A stretch of DNA of 64,000 nt from Dallia pectoralis (Eukaryota; Chordata; Actinopteri; Esociformes; Umbridae), in contig CM055740.1 of the NCBI GenBank assembly GCA_029465975.1, forward strand, positions 7,836,234-7,900,233. Direction: 5' to 3'. A program made the translations under genes and the position numbers. This document shows, piece by piece, positions 1 through 12,382 of this stretch. Under the pieces are notes generated by a model, which saw only the letters and a list, made by a program, of their open reading frames with translations, was not told the DNA's origin and made no database searches. The first letter of the stretch is position 1. Every line of letters begins with the position of its first letter.

Positions 1-1445
1 GAATGTGATTATTGACTGGAGTCACCCCGTGCTACCCCACCCAAGTGTTATTTGGCTGTCACCTGCTTTGGTCCTCTTTACGGATCTTGTTCTGGGTCTC
101 CTTTCCACTTAAATGGAGAGCAGCAGGTGTTATGTTCCTTCTGTAAGACGTAAGGATGTCATGTCAGCACGGAAATACACGACGTGCACGGAAACAGCAA
201 AACCATGTTCACTCTCGCCTTGTATTTCTCTGAGTGAATAAAAACTGTTCAGCTAGCCTTCCAACTGAATCCGAAGAGTCCCGTCTTACATGAAAACTGC
301 CCCCGTCTCCATTAACCTTCCCCGGGCCCCACCAAACAGTGTCGCTCTAATCGGACGCCCCGTCACCATAACAACACTTTGACCACTGGCGCGGGTTTGT
401 AAGGAGTGAAAGATATAAATATGTCAGGAGAAGCCGCGCACGTTCCGTGCAATTTGGGTCCCATTGGGGTTCAGGGAGCGTGTGATTGGTGGAGTGGCTC
501 TGAATGTGGCCCCTTACGTCCATGCTGCTCAATCCCGGGGCCCTGACATGTCCTCTGTTGTTCCTCCACACAGCAAACCCCTTCACTCTCAATTTAACCC
601 AAAATCTGATGAACCTATTATCACACACTCACACACACACACACTAACACCAGACGTAATGGAAGAGGGACTGGATATAGTTGCAAGTGATCGCCGGGTG
701 TGAGCTGAGGCGACAATGCGTTCGCATTCACATCCAGTTCAGTCTACTTGATAATCAGATCAGCCTGCATCAAATGTACAACTCACTCATCCAATTAGAA
801 TGTTCTAGAACGTCGAAAACGGGTGACACCCAGTCGTCTTCTTATTTCCCCCCAATAGCCTTTCTCGTGCATCACAACAATGGAAATGTTACAACGTGCA
901 TCAGCGAGTAGATTTGTATTTATTTCACCACGCAGGCGTTGCTACAGTGCCTCCCGGTTAGTTGCACGGTGCAAAACGCCAGCGTGCCGCCCGGTGATAG
1001 GCTGTTGTCAGGCTGGCCCCCACGGGTGCACGGGATCAGTGTAGAGCAACGCCGCTGTGAGCAACTGCTTTAAATACGCCAATCGCACACACTTGTCACT
1101 CTGGTCGTCACAGCGGAGATCCAGATTCAGAGAGGCATCGATGTTTAAGAAAGCAAACGACGGAACAGGCACCTGGGGACAACGGGGCCACAAGGAACTC
1201 TGTCAGCTGTCAAATGACCTCAGACAGGGTGGTGCACAAATGATTCTGGACTACAGACAGGGTAGATTTGTCCCCTGGAATAAATATTCTTATAATAGTA
1301 GTTATAAACACATCATTACTGATATGATTAATGAATCTATTAAACCTGTAAGCAAAGTAATAGCATGTGTTGTTGTGGGAACGTTTTAGGTCTTTTTTTA
1401 TTTAGACGCAGCCAAGTGTCTGATTGGTGTAGATGATTGCTTAGA
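1..1445. other. non-coding stretch, no gene seen
   Basis: Mixed-composition unique sequence. It contains one short (CA)n run near 622-644 and a few open frames of at most 110 codons with no recognisable domain, start context or splice signals. I see no gene here. Confidence 0.5.
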
Positions 1446-1499
1446 GAGGGGGAGGGGGAGGGGGAGGGGAGGGGGTGCTTAGAGAGGGGGAGGGGGGTG
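1446..1499 (+). repeat. G-rich run with quadruplex potential
   Basis: Five consecutive G4-G5 tracts separated by single A (1448-1475), followed after TGCTTAGAGA by two more tracts of five and six G (1485-1498). The TGCTTAGAGAGGGGG segment is itself duplicated. This meets the usual G-quadruplex rule (four or more tracts of at least three G, short loops). Whether it folds or functions is not shown. Confidence 0.6.
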
Positions 1500-3253
1500 C
1501 TTAGCGGAAACATGCTCACTTTGTCCACGGTTGGTTTGAGTGGAGCTGGTCGTTACGGGCATCACGGCTCATGGTCGCCTCTGAGGCTGAAATAATCCTG
1601 TACTCTTCCTTCTTCTTTTAATCATTGCCCTGACTTTATATTTCTCCCCTCTCTCGCCGCCTCGTTCCCCCTCCGCTCGCCTCTCCTCACACGCCAGGAG
1701 ACCTGGGCAGGAGATCCCGGGTGGGGGGACCGGTGTTCATATCGGGCACACAAGTGTTTCGCTCCGTTTCCAGTCCGACAATGAAAACAGGTTTCAGCCA
1801 GGCTGGTTCCAATTCATCTGTGATAAATGAGAAGATAAGGCAATCAGTGCACACCATGACACTGTGCACCTAGTTAGACACACTTGGAGATTACTCAGGT
1901 GTGCTAGTGGAGCTGTATGGTTGGGGGGCTCAGTAAACAGATATATATATATATATGTTACACACACACACCTTTGATATTGGCCGTTATATCCACTTTG
2001 CGTCCTTTCGTGCTTGTCTGTGTTTGGTGCTGCATGGCGCTCACGGTATCAGAGATCTATCAGATGCTGGTTTCGGGTTGTCTGTTGTTCTATAAGGGCC
2101 TCCGGTGGATATCGGAGTACCAGGGCGGCGTGGACTTATCGAACCAAATGGGATTGTATGTTTCCACTGCCTGTGCAGTGGTCCTTTCGGAGGGCCGTCT
2201 GGAGAGTTTTCTCACTCCGCTACAGAGGCCAGTGTGGGGTAAAGGTGGAGAGGTTCAGACCGGACGGAATCAGGTTCTACACCCAGGAAGTCCCACGGGC
2301 CCTTACCGGGGAGGCTAGGGGCCAAGGACAGGCTGACACAGGTAAGAGAGGGATGGAACGGACAGATACAGACAGAGGTACATAGAGGGAGAGAGCTGCA
2401 ACACGTTGCCATGGTTTTGGACCGGCCACATTTCTGTTGTGAACTCAAGTGATGAGGATTAATGTTTGTAAACCCGGTAGAGTTTCTCTGCCATGAAACG
2501 ACATCACACTTTTTGTCATTCTCTCATTCGTTTTAGTTTCATTCCGTGTCATTGGCTCAGCGATCTCCAAACTCTCTGGTAACTCCCCGTCATTTCGTCA
2601 CTCCTCTTCGAATAGATCGGACTGAGTTTGTCAGGGACATCCTTGTGTGTGCCGTTCCTGGACAAGCCCGGGTAAAACTGAACTGCACTTTAACGACGAG
2701 CTGAGATGCTAATGCTTTCAAATATGATTACCTTTTAGATTATTTCGCCATGGAAGGTCAGAGAAAAATCATTTACATTGGTATGGAAATGAGGTGCATT
2801 TCCTATCTGCCTCATCAACAATTCAGTAGCTTTTTTCACTGCACATCTCCATACAATTATGACTTTTACATCTTGGTGGGTGAAAACATTGTTCGTGGTG
2901 AATAAATATAAACTAAACATATTCATAGTGTTCGAAATTAGTTGGATATAAATGTGGAGATTATTGGGTGGTGGAAGTTGGACGGGTCAGAGCAGTGTAG
3001 CGTCACGGTGAAGTGATTTAGAAATTCCATCCTTCATCAAACAACATCTAAGTCTTCCTCCAAGTCAGTGTAATGTGTCTGTTTTGAGCTGGTCCACATG
3101 GCTTCATGGGCGAACCTGGTCTCAGGGTCTTGTAGAACCACGATGAAAGAGATCACGCAGGCGGACCAGCCGGGTTCATGTTGCCCGTTACATTATTAGT
3201 TCTGTCCGAGTGTGATCTGTGGAAAAAGCAGCCAGTATGAGTGTGTCTATGCA

Positions 3254-3256
<3 letters not shown>
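1500..3256. other. non-coding stretch, no gene seen
   Basis: Unique sequence with a short (TA)n run near 1940-1956 and a (CA)n run near 1961-1971. Open frames of up to 133 codons at 1.9-2.4 kb have no recognisable domain and overlap each other on both strands. Nothing else is supported. Confidence 0.5.
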
Positions 3257-3303
<47 letters not shown>

Positions 3304-3321
3304 CATGCGTGCGTGTGTGTC
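3257..3321 (+). repeat. (TG)n microsatellite
   Basis: About 43 bp of uninterrupted GT dinucleotides, then an imperfect GTGCATGCGTGCGTGTGTGT tail. It is a simple dinucleotide array of the kind very common in fish genomes. Confidence 0.95.
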
Positions 3322-4027
3322 TGTGGACAGTACATACATTTTGTAGGAAAATTCCAATCACTTAACACTGTTAGTGACAGGGGCTGTCGTCTCACATTTA
3401 CATTCCCATTACGATGTGGCACCGTTGAAGGGTCTGGCAAATATGTGGGACGAGGGGGGGACGAGGGGGGGGGGCGACGCAGCCACCAAGACGCCCGGAA
3501 TGCCATTGTGGGGTTTGGTGGGTAATGTTTTGGGACAAACAGGCCCACAGTGGGGGGAGTGTGAAAAGGCCTGGGTTCTGGCGCTGAATGGAAGGGGTTG
3601 AGTGGACCACCTCTCTCAGACTGGGGAACTGTCACTCAATACGCGGCAAACCAGGAACCAGACGACACAGAGGGCAAACGAGAGAGAGAGAGGGAGAGAG
3701 ATGGCAGATGTATGCTACTTTTCGCCCCTGCAGTATTTTCCGTGCCCTGAAATATGACAGAGAATGTAAATAATTAATGAGCCACGCAGATTTGGTGAAG
3801 ATGTTTTGGAAACGGGACAGTGTTTTCTCGTATTGTGTCGCGTCAGGGCACATTTGTTTTTTATTGCTATTGGATCTTTAAAGCATCCGCACCCCCTCAG
3901 CGACTGTTTTTAATTTGAGAAACCTATCACTATCTGCGATTGAACCCAGGGGAAATAGTATGGTCACTTAGCTTGTCGTGTGTTCGGCTATTCTCTTGTA
4001 CTAAACGTCACATTTTTACTACTTAAT
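3322..4027. other. non-coding stretch with G-run at 3453-3475
   Basis: Unique sequence. A G-rich segment at about 3448-3475 contains G7 and G10 tracts separated by ACGA, another possible quadruplex or homopurine tract. A short (GA)n run lies at about 3680-3700. No gene is recognisable. Confidence 0.5.
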
Positions 4028-4175
4028 GTGTGGTCAAGTCACTGTGTTGACTTAGATTGCGTGTGGTCAAGTCACTGTGTTGACTTAGATTGCGTGTGGT
4101 CAAGTCACTGTGTTGACTTAGATTGCGTGTGGTCAAGTCACTGTGTTGTCTTAGATTGTATGTGGTCAGGTCATG
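4028..4175 (+). repeat. 33-bp minisatellite, 4 copies plus a partial
   Basis: The unit begins GTGTGGTCAAGTCACTGTGT and repeats head to tail with a 33-bp period at 4028, 4061, 4094 and 4127. The fourth copy is diverged and a degenerate partial copy ends near 4175. The period is a multiple of three, so it reads as an 11-residue peptide repeat, but nothing suggests it is translated. Confidence 0.9.
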
Positions 4176-5222
4176 ATATGTTGATGTAGTTTTGACAGTC
4201 CATGTCTTTTTAAGTCAAGCCCCGGTGTGGAGTTTAATTAGTAAACTCGTTAGATGTACACCCAGAGGAACCACCACTCGCTTGTTACGAATCCAAGCGA
4301 GATATCCACGGCATTAGGCTGTCTTTAACTTGTGACAGCTCTAAGTTCCCCAACCCACGTAAGTCCCTGATTAAATGAAGTGAAAATTGCATTCTCGTGT
4401 AACTTGCTATGAAAATGGAATATGTGATCATGAAATATACACAGTTGTCACTTCTTAGAAAGGTGTCAGGGATTTGCTTCAGTGGATATGGTGAAAATTT
4501 GCCACGACAGTGGAGAAGAAGGGCTTTTGAGAGAGAAAAAAGTGTGATGTGTGTGATCAATGAAAGACTTCTTTGCCTCGCGCTTCATTGCCCGTGTAAT
4601 AAGAGGCTATAGATCCAGGCCTCTCAATGTGTCACTAATGCAAAGCACTTGTAACGCTGCTTACATGACAATACTGCCACCTAGAGGGCATAGGCGGCAC
4701 TGCCGAAACCCCTTGCCGTGCCTGTGAGACAGCTGCTCTCTTTCTCACATACTTTTCACCTCAAAACGGACAACAACAAGCTCTTGTGATGTTTATCAAG
4801 GCTTTGGCTCTTAGCGTGTTTTGTGAATTGTTTATTACCTCGGGCATCTGCGCGTGGTTCGATGAAGACAGAGTGCAATGAATGCCAGACAGTTTTGCCT
4901 TCAGACACGTCGTGGTGCCTTGTCAGACCAGAGATATCCTTAAGTCGCTATTATAAAGCAAAGAATAAATAACAGCTCCGCTGCACCCATGAGAGCTGTG
5001 CCATTGTATCAGTCTATGAAGAAATCACGTATGTAACACCATTTCATCTGTTGTCAAGTCCTGCTGGTTCTCTGGGGCAGAGCGTGAACTCGTTTCACAG
5101 GAACAGAGAGAGGTTTGTCAGGTGCTGAGGAGGGCGCCGAATGGGGACGACTGTGAATTCAGCCATCCAGCAACAGAATCGGGCCAAACACAGCTCGTCC
5201 CATCTGATCTCATGACTAACAC
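4176..5222. other. non-coding stretch, no gene seen
   Basis: A/T-rich unique sequence. CCACCTAGAGGGC at 4677-4689 resembles a CTCF core with one extra base, which is not enough to call. No open frame with recognisable content. Confidence 0.45.
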
Positions 5223-5224
5223 AG

Positions 5225-5269
5225 GTGAGAGAGAGAGAGAGAGAGAGACCAGAGAGAGAGAGAGAGAGT
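5225..5269 (+). repeat. (GA)n microsatellite
   Basis: Two GA-dinucleotide runs separated by a CC interruption. Homopurine on the plus strand. Confidence 0.9.
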
Positions 5270-6320
5270 AAAGCAGATCGGGCAGGGAGTGCGCCAGAGA
5301 GAGAAACACAGAAACTTCTGGAAACCTGATTTTCATGTCCGGGATCAAAGCTCAGCTGGCCCTGTAGATGGGCTCAGACACTTTGAAGATGAAACAGGGG
5401 GAATTTGGGGCCTGGGCCAGCCAGCTCCCAGTTCACAGGCTCAGAGCAGTTCGGGCAGACGCACAGCATCGTTCTCAGTGTGTGAGAGCGGAAGGAGGCC
5501 TTTGTGAGCTGTGGTGAGTCTCTGGAGCTTACAGTCATGGGATGAAATGGGATTTAGGTTGAAGGTTTGGCCCGGAGATGCCACTAGGTTTGCTGAGGGG
5601 CCACAGAAACCCCTGTGTTCCCCAGAAGGAAGATGAGGCCCACATCATTAGAAATAGTAGACAGCTGTATATCCTCAGTGGTATCTTTACATGGTTGAGT
5701 TTCGTACGTGGGCATCTTTGATACGTCACGGACGGTGCAAATCTCTATAGAACGTCATTAAATCCAAGAACGCGCAGTACCCTCTCTAGCTCTCACGTAA
5801 CATGCCACATCACATCGTCAAGCGAGCTTCGTGAGCCGCTACACAGCCATGGCCGTGTAGCCCTGGCCGAAGGAAGGCATTCTGGGTACAGTGTTCTGTG
5901 CACACGTCCAACATGGCGGGGGGGTGGGGGCACAGAGGGTCTTGATCCCCCGGTACTTAAACGTCTGTCGCCCTGCTGAGCATCCCACCGGCATGTATTC
6001 AGCCTCACGGGCCCCTCTTTTAACCCTCGCTCTAATGGCACAAGTGTCTATCTAAAGGGGACATGTGAACCCTTTAAAATCCATAAACGTGTCCACATAT
6101 AGTCAGGTTGTTCCTATCTCATCACCGGTACAACATCTGTTGATACATTGTAGATTAGCTTTGAAGCCGCTGCACGGATACGGATGTATTTTAGAACCCT
6201 TGTACGTCGTAGACGTTCAAGATACAATACGAAAACACGTCGCCGTAGGAACCCAGGTGACTGCCTCAGTTAGAAGTGCAGTCCAAAATCCCAACAGGCA
6301 CCTGTCAAGATGATGAGCTG
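5270..6320. other. non-coding stretch, no gene seen
   Basis: Unique sequence with no repeats of note and no recognisable coding exon. A G8T run near 5918-5932 is the only low-complexity tract. Confidence 0.45.
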
Positions 6321-6625
6321 TCATGTTATGTCTGTTAACGGGAATAAGTCATTCTGATACATTTGTCCTGTATTTTAGACTGATGTTATGTCTGTTAAAC
6401 AGAATAAGTCTTTCTGATCAATTTGTCTTGTATTTTGGACTGATGTTAAGTCTGTTTACAGGAATACGTCATTTTGATTGATCTCTCCTGTATTTTAGAC
6501 TGATGTTATGTCTGTTAAACAGAATAAGTCATTCTGATTCATTTGTCCTGTATTTTAGACTGATGTTATGTCTGTTAACGGGAATAAGTCATTCTGATCC
6601 AGCACTTCTCTAGTTGAGACTGATG
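6321..6625 (+). repeat. 60-bp minisatellite, about 5 copies
   Basis: The block TGATGTTATGTCTGTTAA recurs every 60 bp (near 6322, 6380, 6440, 6500 and 6560), each followed by an AATAAGTCATTCTGAT-type core and TTGTCCTGTATTTTAGAC. Copies differ by several substitutions, so this is an older array than most others in the window. Confidence 0.85.
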
Positions 6626-7680
6626 TTATGTACTTCACATGTCACACCTCTAGCGTAGCTATCGGTTAAACGCCAGCTAGTTTTTTCTTCTAATAGTCCA
6701 ACCATTAAGCCCAACACAACACCCATCTCAAACAAACCACACAACAGGATCATTTATTTCCTACTGAAAAACAACAGACTTCCTGCTCGAGAGAGAATCA
6801 CCAGCTACAGATTCTTGATGAAGTGGGTTCGTTTGTAATTTTACTCAGTGGTTTCTGTCTTCAGACATGAGTGTGTGTGAGTGTGTGTGTGTGTGTGTGG
6901 GGGGGGATCCAAAGGATCAATGTCAGACTGTGTGGAGGCCGGCCCAGCGATCTGCAGCCGTGCCGTCTGACTCGAGCGGGACATCGGGTGTAGTGGGGGA
7001 ACTGACGACCTCTAATTCAGCTCTGTTGAGACCCAACGCCCCGTGGAATGGAATGACTGAAGGCGCGGCCTGGCGGGGTCTCCATTGTGTGGAAAATAAA
7101 TAGGTACTGTCGTGTCCCAGGGTGTGAAATAACACACCAGTCTCGGGATTTCACTGGTCATTTCATCCCCAGCTGCAGGCCCGAAACCAAATTACATTGT
7201 CTTTCAGAAAAGACAAAAGCGCTGTGATGTTGGGTCTGAGCAGAGGCCTCGCCGGAGCTCTGTGTGGTGTTTATCTGACTGAAGCTCTCAGGGAGGCATT
7301 GAGCTAAACGGGCTAGTCAGTTAAATAGCTGCCTATCTTTGTTTGTACATGTTCGAATGTATTAATTGAAAAAATATTTTTTGATATTTTTTTTGGATAT
7401 TTGTTTTTCAATTTTGCCATAATATTCAATTGCCATGATATTCCCGATATGCCCATGCTTACATTTGAGTCTTCCACACAACGTGACGATGACTATTGCG
7501 CTACTTGTCTAACTCTGCTGTCCAATTTAGCTAACACCAGTTCAGCAGGGATAAGAATGACATGACAGGAGATGGGCAATGTCTGTTGCTTGTCACTTCC
7601 CAGCACGTTCTACAGCACCTGGGGGAATCAGAGTCTTGTCTCCCGTCAAACAGCGCTGGATGTATGATGGCTGTCTGGTT
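6626..7680. other. non-coding stretch with TG run
   Basis: Contains a (TG)n/G9 tract at about 6868-6907 and a very A/T-rich block at about 7365-7430. No supported gene. Confidence 0.45.
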
Positions 7681-9499
7681 CACAGGGCAGCCTACACTCT
7701 GCACACAAACTCACAGGGCAGCCTACGCTCCTCACACACACTCACAGGGCAGCCTACGCTTTGTACACACACTCACAAGGCAGCCTACGCTTTGTACACA
7801 CACTCACAGGGCAGCCTACGCTCCTCACACACACTCACAGGGCAGCCTACGCTCCACACACACACTCACAGGGCAGCCTACGCTCCACACACACACTCAC
7901 AGGGCAGCCTACGCTCCACACTCACACTCACAGGGCAGTCTACACTCCTCACACACACTCACAGGGCAGCCTACACTCTGCACACAAACTCACAGGGCAG
8001 CCTACTCTCCTCACACACACTCACAGGGTAGCCTACACTCCACACACACACTCACAGGGCAGCCTACGCTCCTCACACACACTCACAGGGCAGCCTACAC
8101 TCTGCACACAAACTCACAGGGCAGCCTACTCTCCTCACACACACTCACAGGGTAGCCTACACTCCACACACACACTCACAGGGCAGCCTACGCTCCTCAC
8201 ACACACTCACAGGGTAGCCTACACTTTGTACACACACTCACAGGGCAGCCTACGCTCCACAAACACACTCACAGGGCAGCCTACGCTCCACAAACACACT
8301 CACAGGGCAGCCTACGCTCCACACACACACTCACAGGGTAGCCTACACTCCACACACACACTCACAGGGCAGCCTACGCTTTGTACACACACTCACAGGG
8401 CAGCCTACGCTCCACAAACACACTCACAGGGCAGCCTACGCTCCAGAAACAAACTCACAGGGCAGCCTACGCTCCTCACACACACTCACAGGGCAGCCTA
8501 CGCTCCTCACACACACTCACAGGGCAGCCTACGCTCCACACACAAACTCACAGGGCAGCCTACGCTCCACAAACACACACTCACAGGGCAGCCTACACTT
8601 CACACACAAACTCACAGGGCAGCCTACGCTCCACACACACACACTCACAGGGCAGCCTACGCTCCACACACACACTCACAGGGCAGCCTACGCTCCACAA
8701 ACACACTCACAGGGCAGCCTACGCTCCTCACACACACTCACAGGGCAGCCTACGCTCCACACACACACTCACAGGGCTGCCTACGCTCCACACACACTCA
8801 CAGGGCAGCCTACGCTCCACAAACACACTCACAGGGCAGCCTATGCTCCTCACACACACTCACAGGGCAGCCTACGCTCCTCACACACACTCACAAGGCA
8901 GCCTACGCTCCACACACAAACTCACAGGGCAGCCTACGCTCCACAAACACACACTCACAGGGCAGCCTACACTTCACACACAAACTCACAGGGCAGCCTA
9001 CGCTCCACACACACACACTCACAGGGCAGCCTACGCTCCACACACACACTCACAGGGCAGCCTACGCTCCACAAACACACTCACAGGGCAGCCTACGCTC
9101 CTCACACACACTCACAGGGCAGCCTACGCTCCACACACACACTCACAGGGCTGCCTACGCTCCACACACACTCACAGGGCAGCCTACGCTCCACACACAC
9201 ACACTCACAGGGCAGCCTATGCTCCTCACACACACTCACAGGGCAGCCTACGCTCCACACACACACTCACAGGGCAGCCTACGCTCCACACACACTCACA
9301 GGGCAGCCTACGCTCCACACACACACACTCACAGGGCAGCCTACGCTCCACACACACACTCACAGGGCAGCCTACGCTCCTCACACACACTCACAGGGCA
9401 GCCTACACTCCACACACACACTCACAGGGCAGCCTACGCTCCACACACACACTCACAGGGCAGCCTACGCTCCACACACACACTCACAGGGCAGCCTAT
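7681..9499 (+). repeat. 31-bp minisatellite, about 59 copies
   Basis: The unit is CACAGGGCAGCCTACGCTCC followed by an ACACACACT-type spacer of variable length (about 31 bp in all). Variants alternate CTCC, TTTG, CTCTGC and CTTC after the core. There is higher-order structure: a four-unit block repeats at a 124-bp offset (7971 and 8095), and a twelve-unit block carrying rare variants (an acactt copy and a gggctgc copy) repeats at a 374-bp offset (about 8595 and 8969; 8774 and 9148). Open frames of up to 601 codons cross it only because the unit lacks stops. Confidence 0.95.
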
Positions 9500-10334
9500 T
9501 GCTCATGTACAGTGTGTATCCTCTCTACTTCCTTTACCGTTTAGCGCCATAACAGTCCGGCCTTGACTGTTTTTAACGAGGAAGGCACGTGCATGTTTGT
9601 CTGCGAGTGCCTTGTGTACTGGGTTAAAGATGGTTTCTCTATCGTGGGGGAATAAATAGGATTATTCAGCGGGTCGGAAGTTTGCCCGAGGCTTTCTCAG
9701 ATCTCAGTAGTCAGTATTATTTTCACAATACATTACATTACATACATCACATTATTTAGATTTTGAAAAAATGCATCAGATACATTATTTATGAGTGGCT
9801 TAGGCCTGTCATCAATAATTCATAAATCGTGTAAGTAAATACCTAAGCGCAAATACAAATGACAGTAATGTATTTGATTGTGTTTGCTCTCATCTCAAAC
9901 TCATCATGTGGATAAAGAGTGGAAAACATCATCCTTTTCTTTTGCATAATTTAATCATGGGCGTTTTATTCGCTACATTTCCTGTACTATTATTACATGG
10001 TCCTTCTGAAGCTGTTTGATTTCATTAGTGTGTTAATTACAATGACTTGTCCAAAACCAAACAGGCAACGGGTAATAATTAGTATTATGAAAGTCGGAAG
10101 GACTACAGTAATCGTGGATTATTGTACTTCATTTGTTCTAATGACATAACTTAACCCTAGCATCTGACATATTTTATTTAAACAGATTTATTATTTTAAC
10201 CTCAGTTTGCTGCTTGTCTGAGATGAGAAATAGCATGTCTGGAGCAATTCGTTGGAAACTACAGTTGTGGGATAATCGATGGGGATTCCTGCTTAAATTA
10301 TGGAATGCACTTGACATTCAGTATGAATAAACAT
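9500..10334. other. A/T-rich block, possible conserved non-coding element
   Basis: Low-repeat, A/T-rich sequence with dense homeodomain- and POU-like words (TTTGCATAATTTAATCATGG at 9939-9960, GTTAATTAC near 10033). It has no coding potential. The composition is typical of developmental enhancers in gene deserts, but this is inference without an alignment. Confidence 0.25.
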
Positions 10335-11176
10335 GCAAGGGAGTAAATGTAGGGTGCCATAAATAATACTACCCAGCAAGGGAGTAAATGTAGGGTGCCA
10401 TAAATAATACTACCCAGCAAGGGAGTAAATGTAGGGTGCCATATATAATACTACCCAGCAAGGGAGTAAATGTAGGGTGCCATAAATAATACTACCCAGC
10501 AAGGGAGTAAATGTAGGGTGCCATAAATAATACTACCCAGCAAGGGAGGAAATGTAGGGTGCCATAAATAATACTACCCAGCAAGGGAGTAAATGTAGGG
10601 TGCCATATATAATACTACCCAGCAAGGGAGTAAATGTAGGGTGCCATATATAATACTACCCAGCAAGGGAGTAAATGTAGGGTGCCATAAATAATACTAC
10701 CCAGCAAGGGAGGAAATGTAGGGTGCCATATATAATACTACCCACAAGGGAGGAAATGTAGGGTGCCATAAATAATACTACCCAGCAAGGGAGGAAATGT
10801 AAGGTGCCATAAATAATACTACCCAGCAAGGGAGGAAATGTAGGGTGCCATATATAATACTACCCACAAGGGAGGAAATGTAGGGTGCCATAAATAATAC
10901 TACCCAGCAAGGGAGGAAATGTAGGGTGCCATATATAATACTACCCACAAGGGAGGAAATGTAGGGTGCCATAAATAATACTACCCAGCAAGGGAGGAAA
11001 TGTAGGGTGCCATATATAATACTACCCAGCAAGGGAGGAAATGTAGGGTGCCATATATAATACTACCCAGCAAGGGAGGAAATGTAGGGTGCCATAAATA
11101 ATACTACCCAGCAAGGGAGGAAATGTAGGGTGCCATATATAATACTACCCACAAGGGAGGAAATGTAGGGTGCCAT
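10335..11176 (+). repeat. 41-bp minisatellite, about 21 copies
   Basis: The unit is GGGAGTAAATGTAGGGTGCC followed by ATAAATAATACTACCCAGCAA. Three interspersed variants mark copies: GGGAGG for GGGAGT, ATATATAA for ATAAATAA, and a shorter CCCACAAGGG junction that makes a 39-bp unit. The first copies carry GGGAGT and the later copies GGGAGG, so the array has a polarity. Confidence 0.95.
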
Positions 11177-11461
11177 GCATAAAGCCTTCTTCTAACCGTT
11201 AAGTATTTCCCCATGTCTTAAGTATTTGCTTATTTCCATATTAGTGACTACCAGCCCATTCATTTGGAGTTCTCATTTAAAATTCCATGATTGACATGCT
11301 ATGGTTTTATTGCAGTCAGGTGTACTGTTCATAATTGCCCCTGACTTGTGTTTTGCACTGTGTCACCAGTGTGCCTGGAGACAGATTGGGGCTAAACAGT
11401 TCCCTTTCCTCACCAACAATGACTACTAGTGAGGTTAAACAGAGAATACATATCTCATGAT
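11177..11461. other. unique spacer between two arrays
   Basis: About 285 bp of unique sequence between the 41-bp and 19-bp arrays. Nothing recognisable. Confidence 0.5.
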
Positions 11462-12241
11462 GTTAGTGGGGATGGGGAAGGTTAGTGGGAACGGGGAAGG
11501 CTAGTGGGAACGGGGAAGGTTAGTTGGAACGGGGAAGGTTAGTGGGAACGGGGAAGGTTAGTGGGAACGGGGAAGGCTAGTGGGAACGGGGAAGGTTAGT
11601 GGGACCGGGGAAGGTTAGTGGGAACGGGGAAGGCTAGTGGGAACGGGGAAGGTTAGTGGGACCGGGGAAGGTTAGTGGGAATGGGGAAGGCTAGTGGGAA
11701 CGGGGAAGGCTAGTGGGAACGGGGAAGGCTAGTGGGAACGGGGAACGTTAGTGGGAACGGGGAAGGTTAGTGGGAACGGGGAAGGTTAGTGGGAACGGGG
11801 AAGGCTAGTGGGAACGGGGAACGTTAGTGGGAACGGGGAACGTTAGTGGGAACGGGGAACGTTAGTGGGAACGGGGAAGGTTAGTGGGAACGGGAAAGGT
11901 TAGTGGGAACGGGGAAGGTTAGTGGGAACGGGGAAGGTTAGCGGGAACGGGGTAGGTTAGTGGGAACGGGGAAGGTTTGTGGGAACGGGGAAGGCTAGTG
12001 GGAACGGGGAAGGTTAGTGGGAACGGGGAAGGCTAGTGGGAACGGGGAAGGTTAGTGGGAACGGGGGCGTTAGTGGGAACGGGGAAGGTTAGTGGGAACG
12101 GGGAAGGTTAGTGGGAACGGGAAAGGTTAGTGGGAACGGGAAGGTTAGTGGGAACGGGGAAGGTTAGCGGGAACGGGGTAGGTTAGTGGGAACGGGGAAG
12201 GTTTGTGGGAACGGGGAAGGCTAGTGGGAACGGGGAAGGCT
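11462..12241 (+). repeat. 19-bp G-rich minisatellite, about 41 copies
   Basis: The unit is GGGAACGGGGAAGGTTAGT, with GCTAG, ACGTTAG and TTTGT variants. The plus strand is strongly G-rich and almost lacks C, giving many G-quadruplex-capable combinations. A block of about 12 units carrying the TAGCGGG, GGGGTAGG and GTTTGTGGG variants occurs twice at an offset of about 226 bp (around 11,975 and 12,201). Copy identity is high, implying recent expansion. Confidence 0.95.
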
Positions 12242-12336
12242 ACCCCCACCTCCCCCACATTGCAAACATCCTGTGGTTAGAAACTGCTCATGAGACCAGG
12301 ACCCAATGATAATATTTATTTGTCAACAAAATGGGG

Positions 12337-12382
<46 letters not shown>

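Noticed and set aside
4677..4689. CTCF site (CCACCTAGAGGGC), and similar CCACCTAGTGG words at 54,955 and 59,577
   Set aside because: All have one extra base inside the core spacing, so they do not fit the CTCF consensus.
7761..9566. 601-codon open frame rich in THRAAYAPHTHSQGSL-like repeats
   Set aside because: It lies wholly in the 31-bp minisatellite. All three plus-strand frames are long because the unit has no stop codon. There is no domain, no start context and no codon signal.
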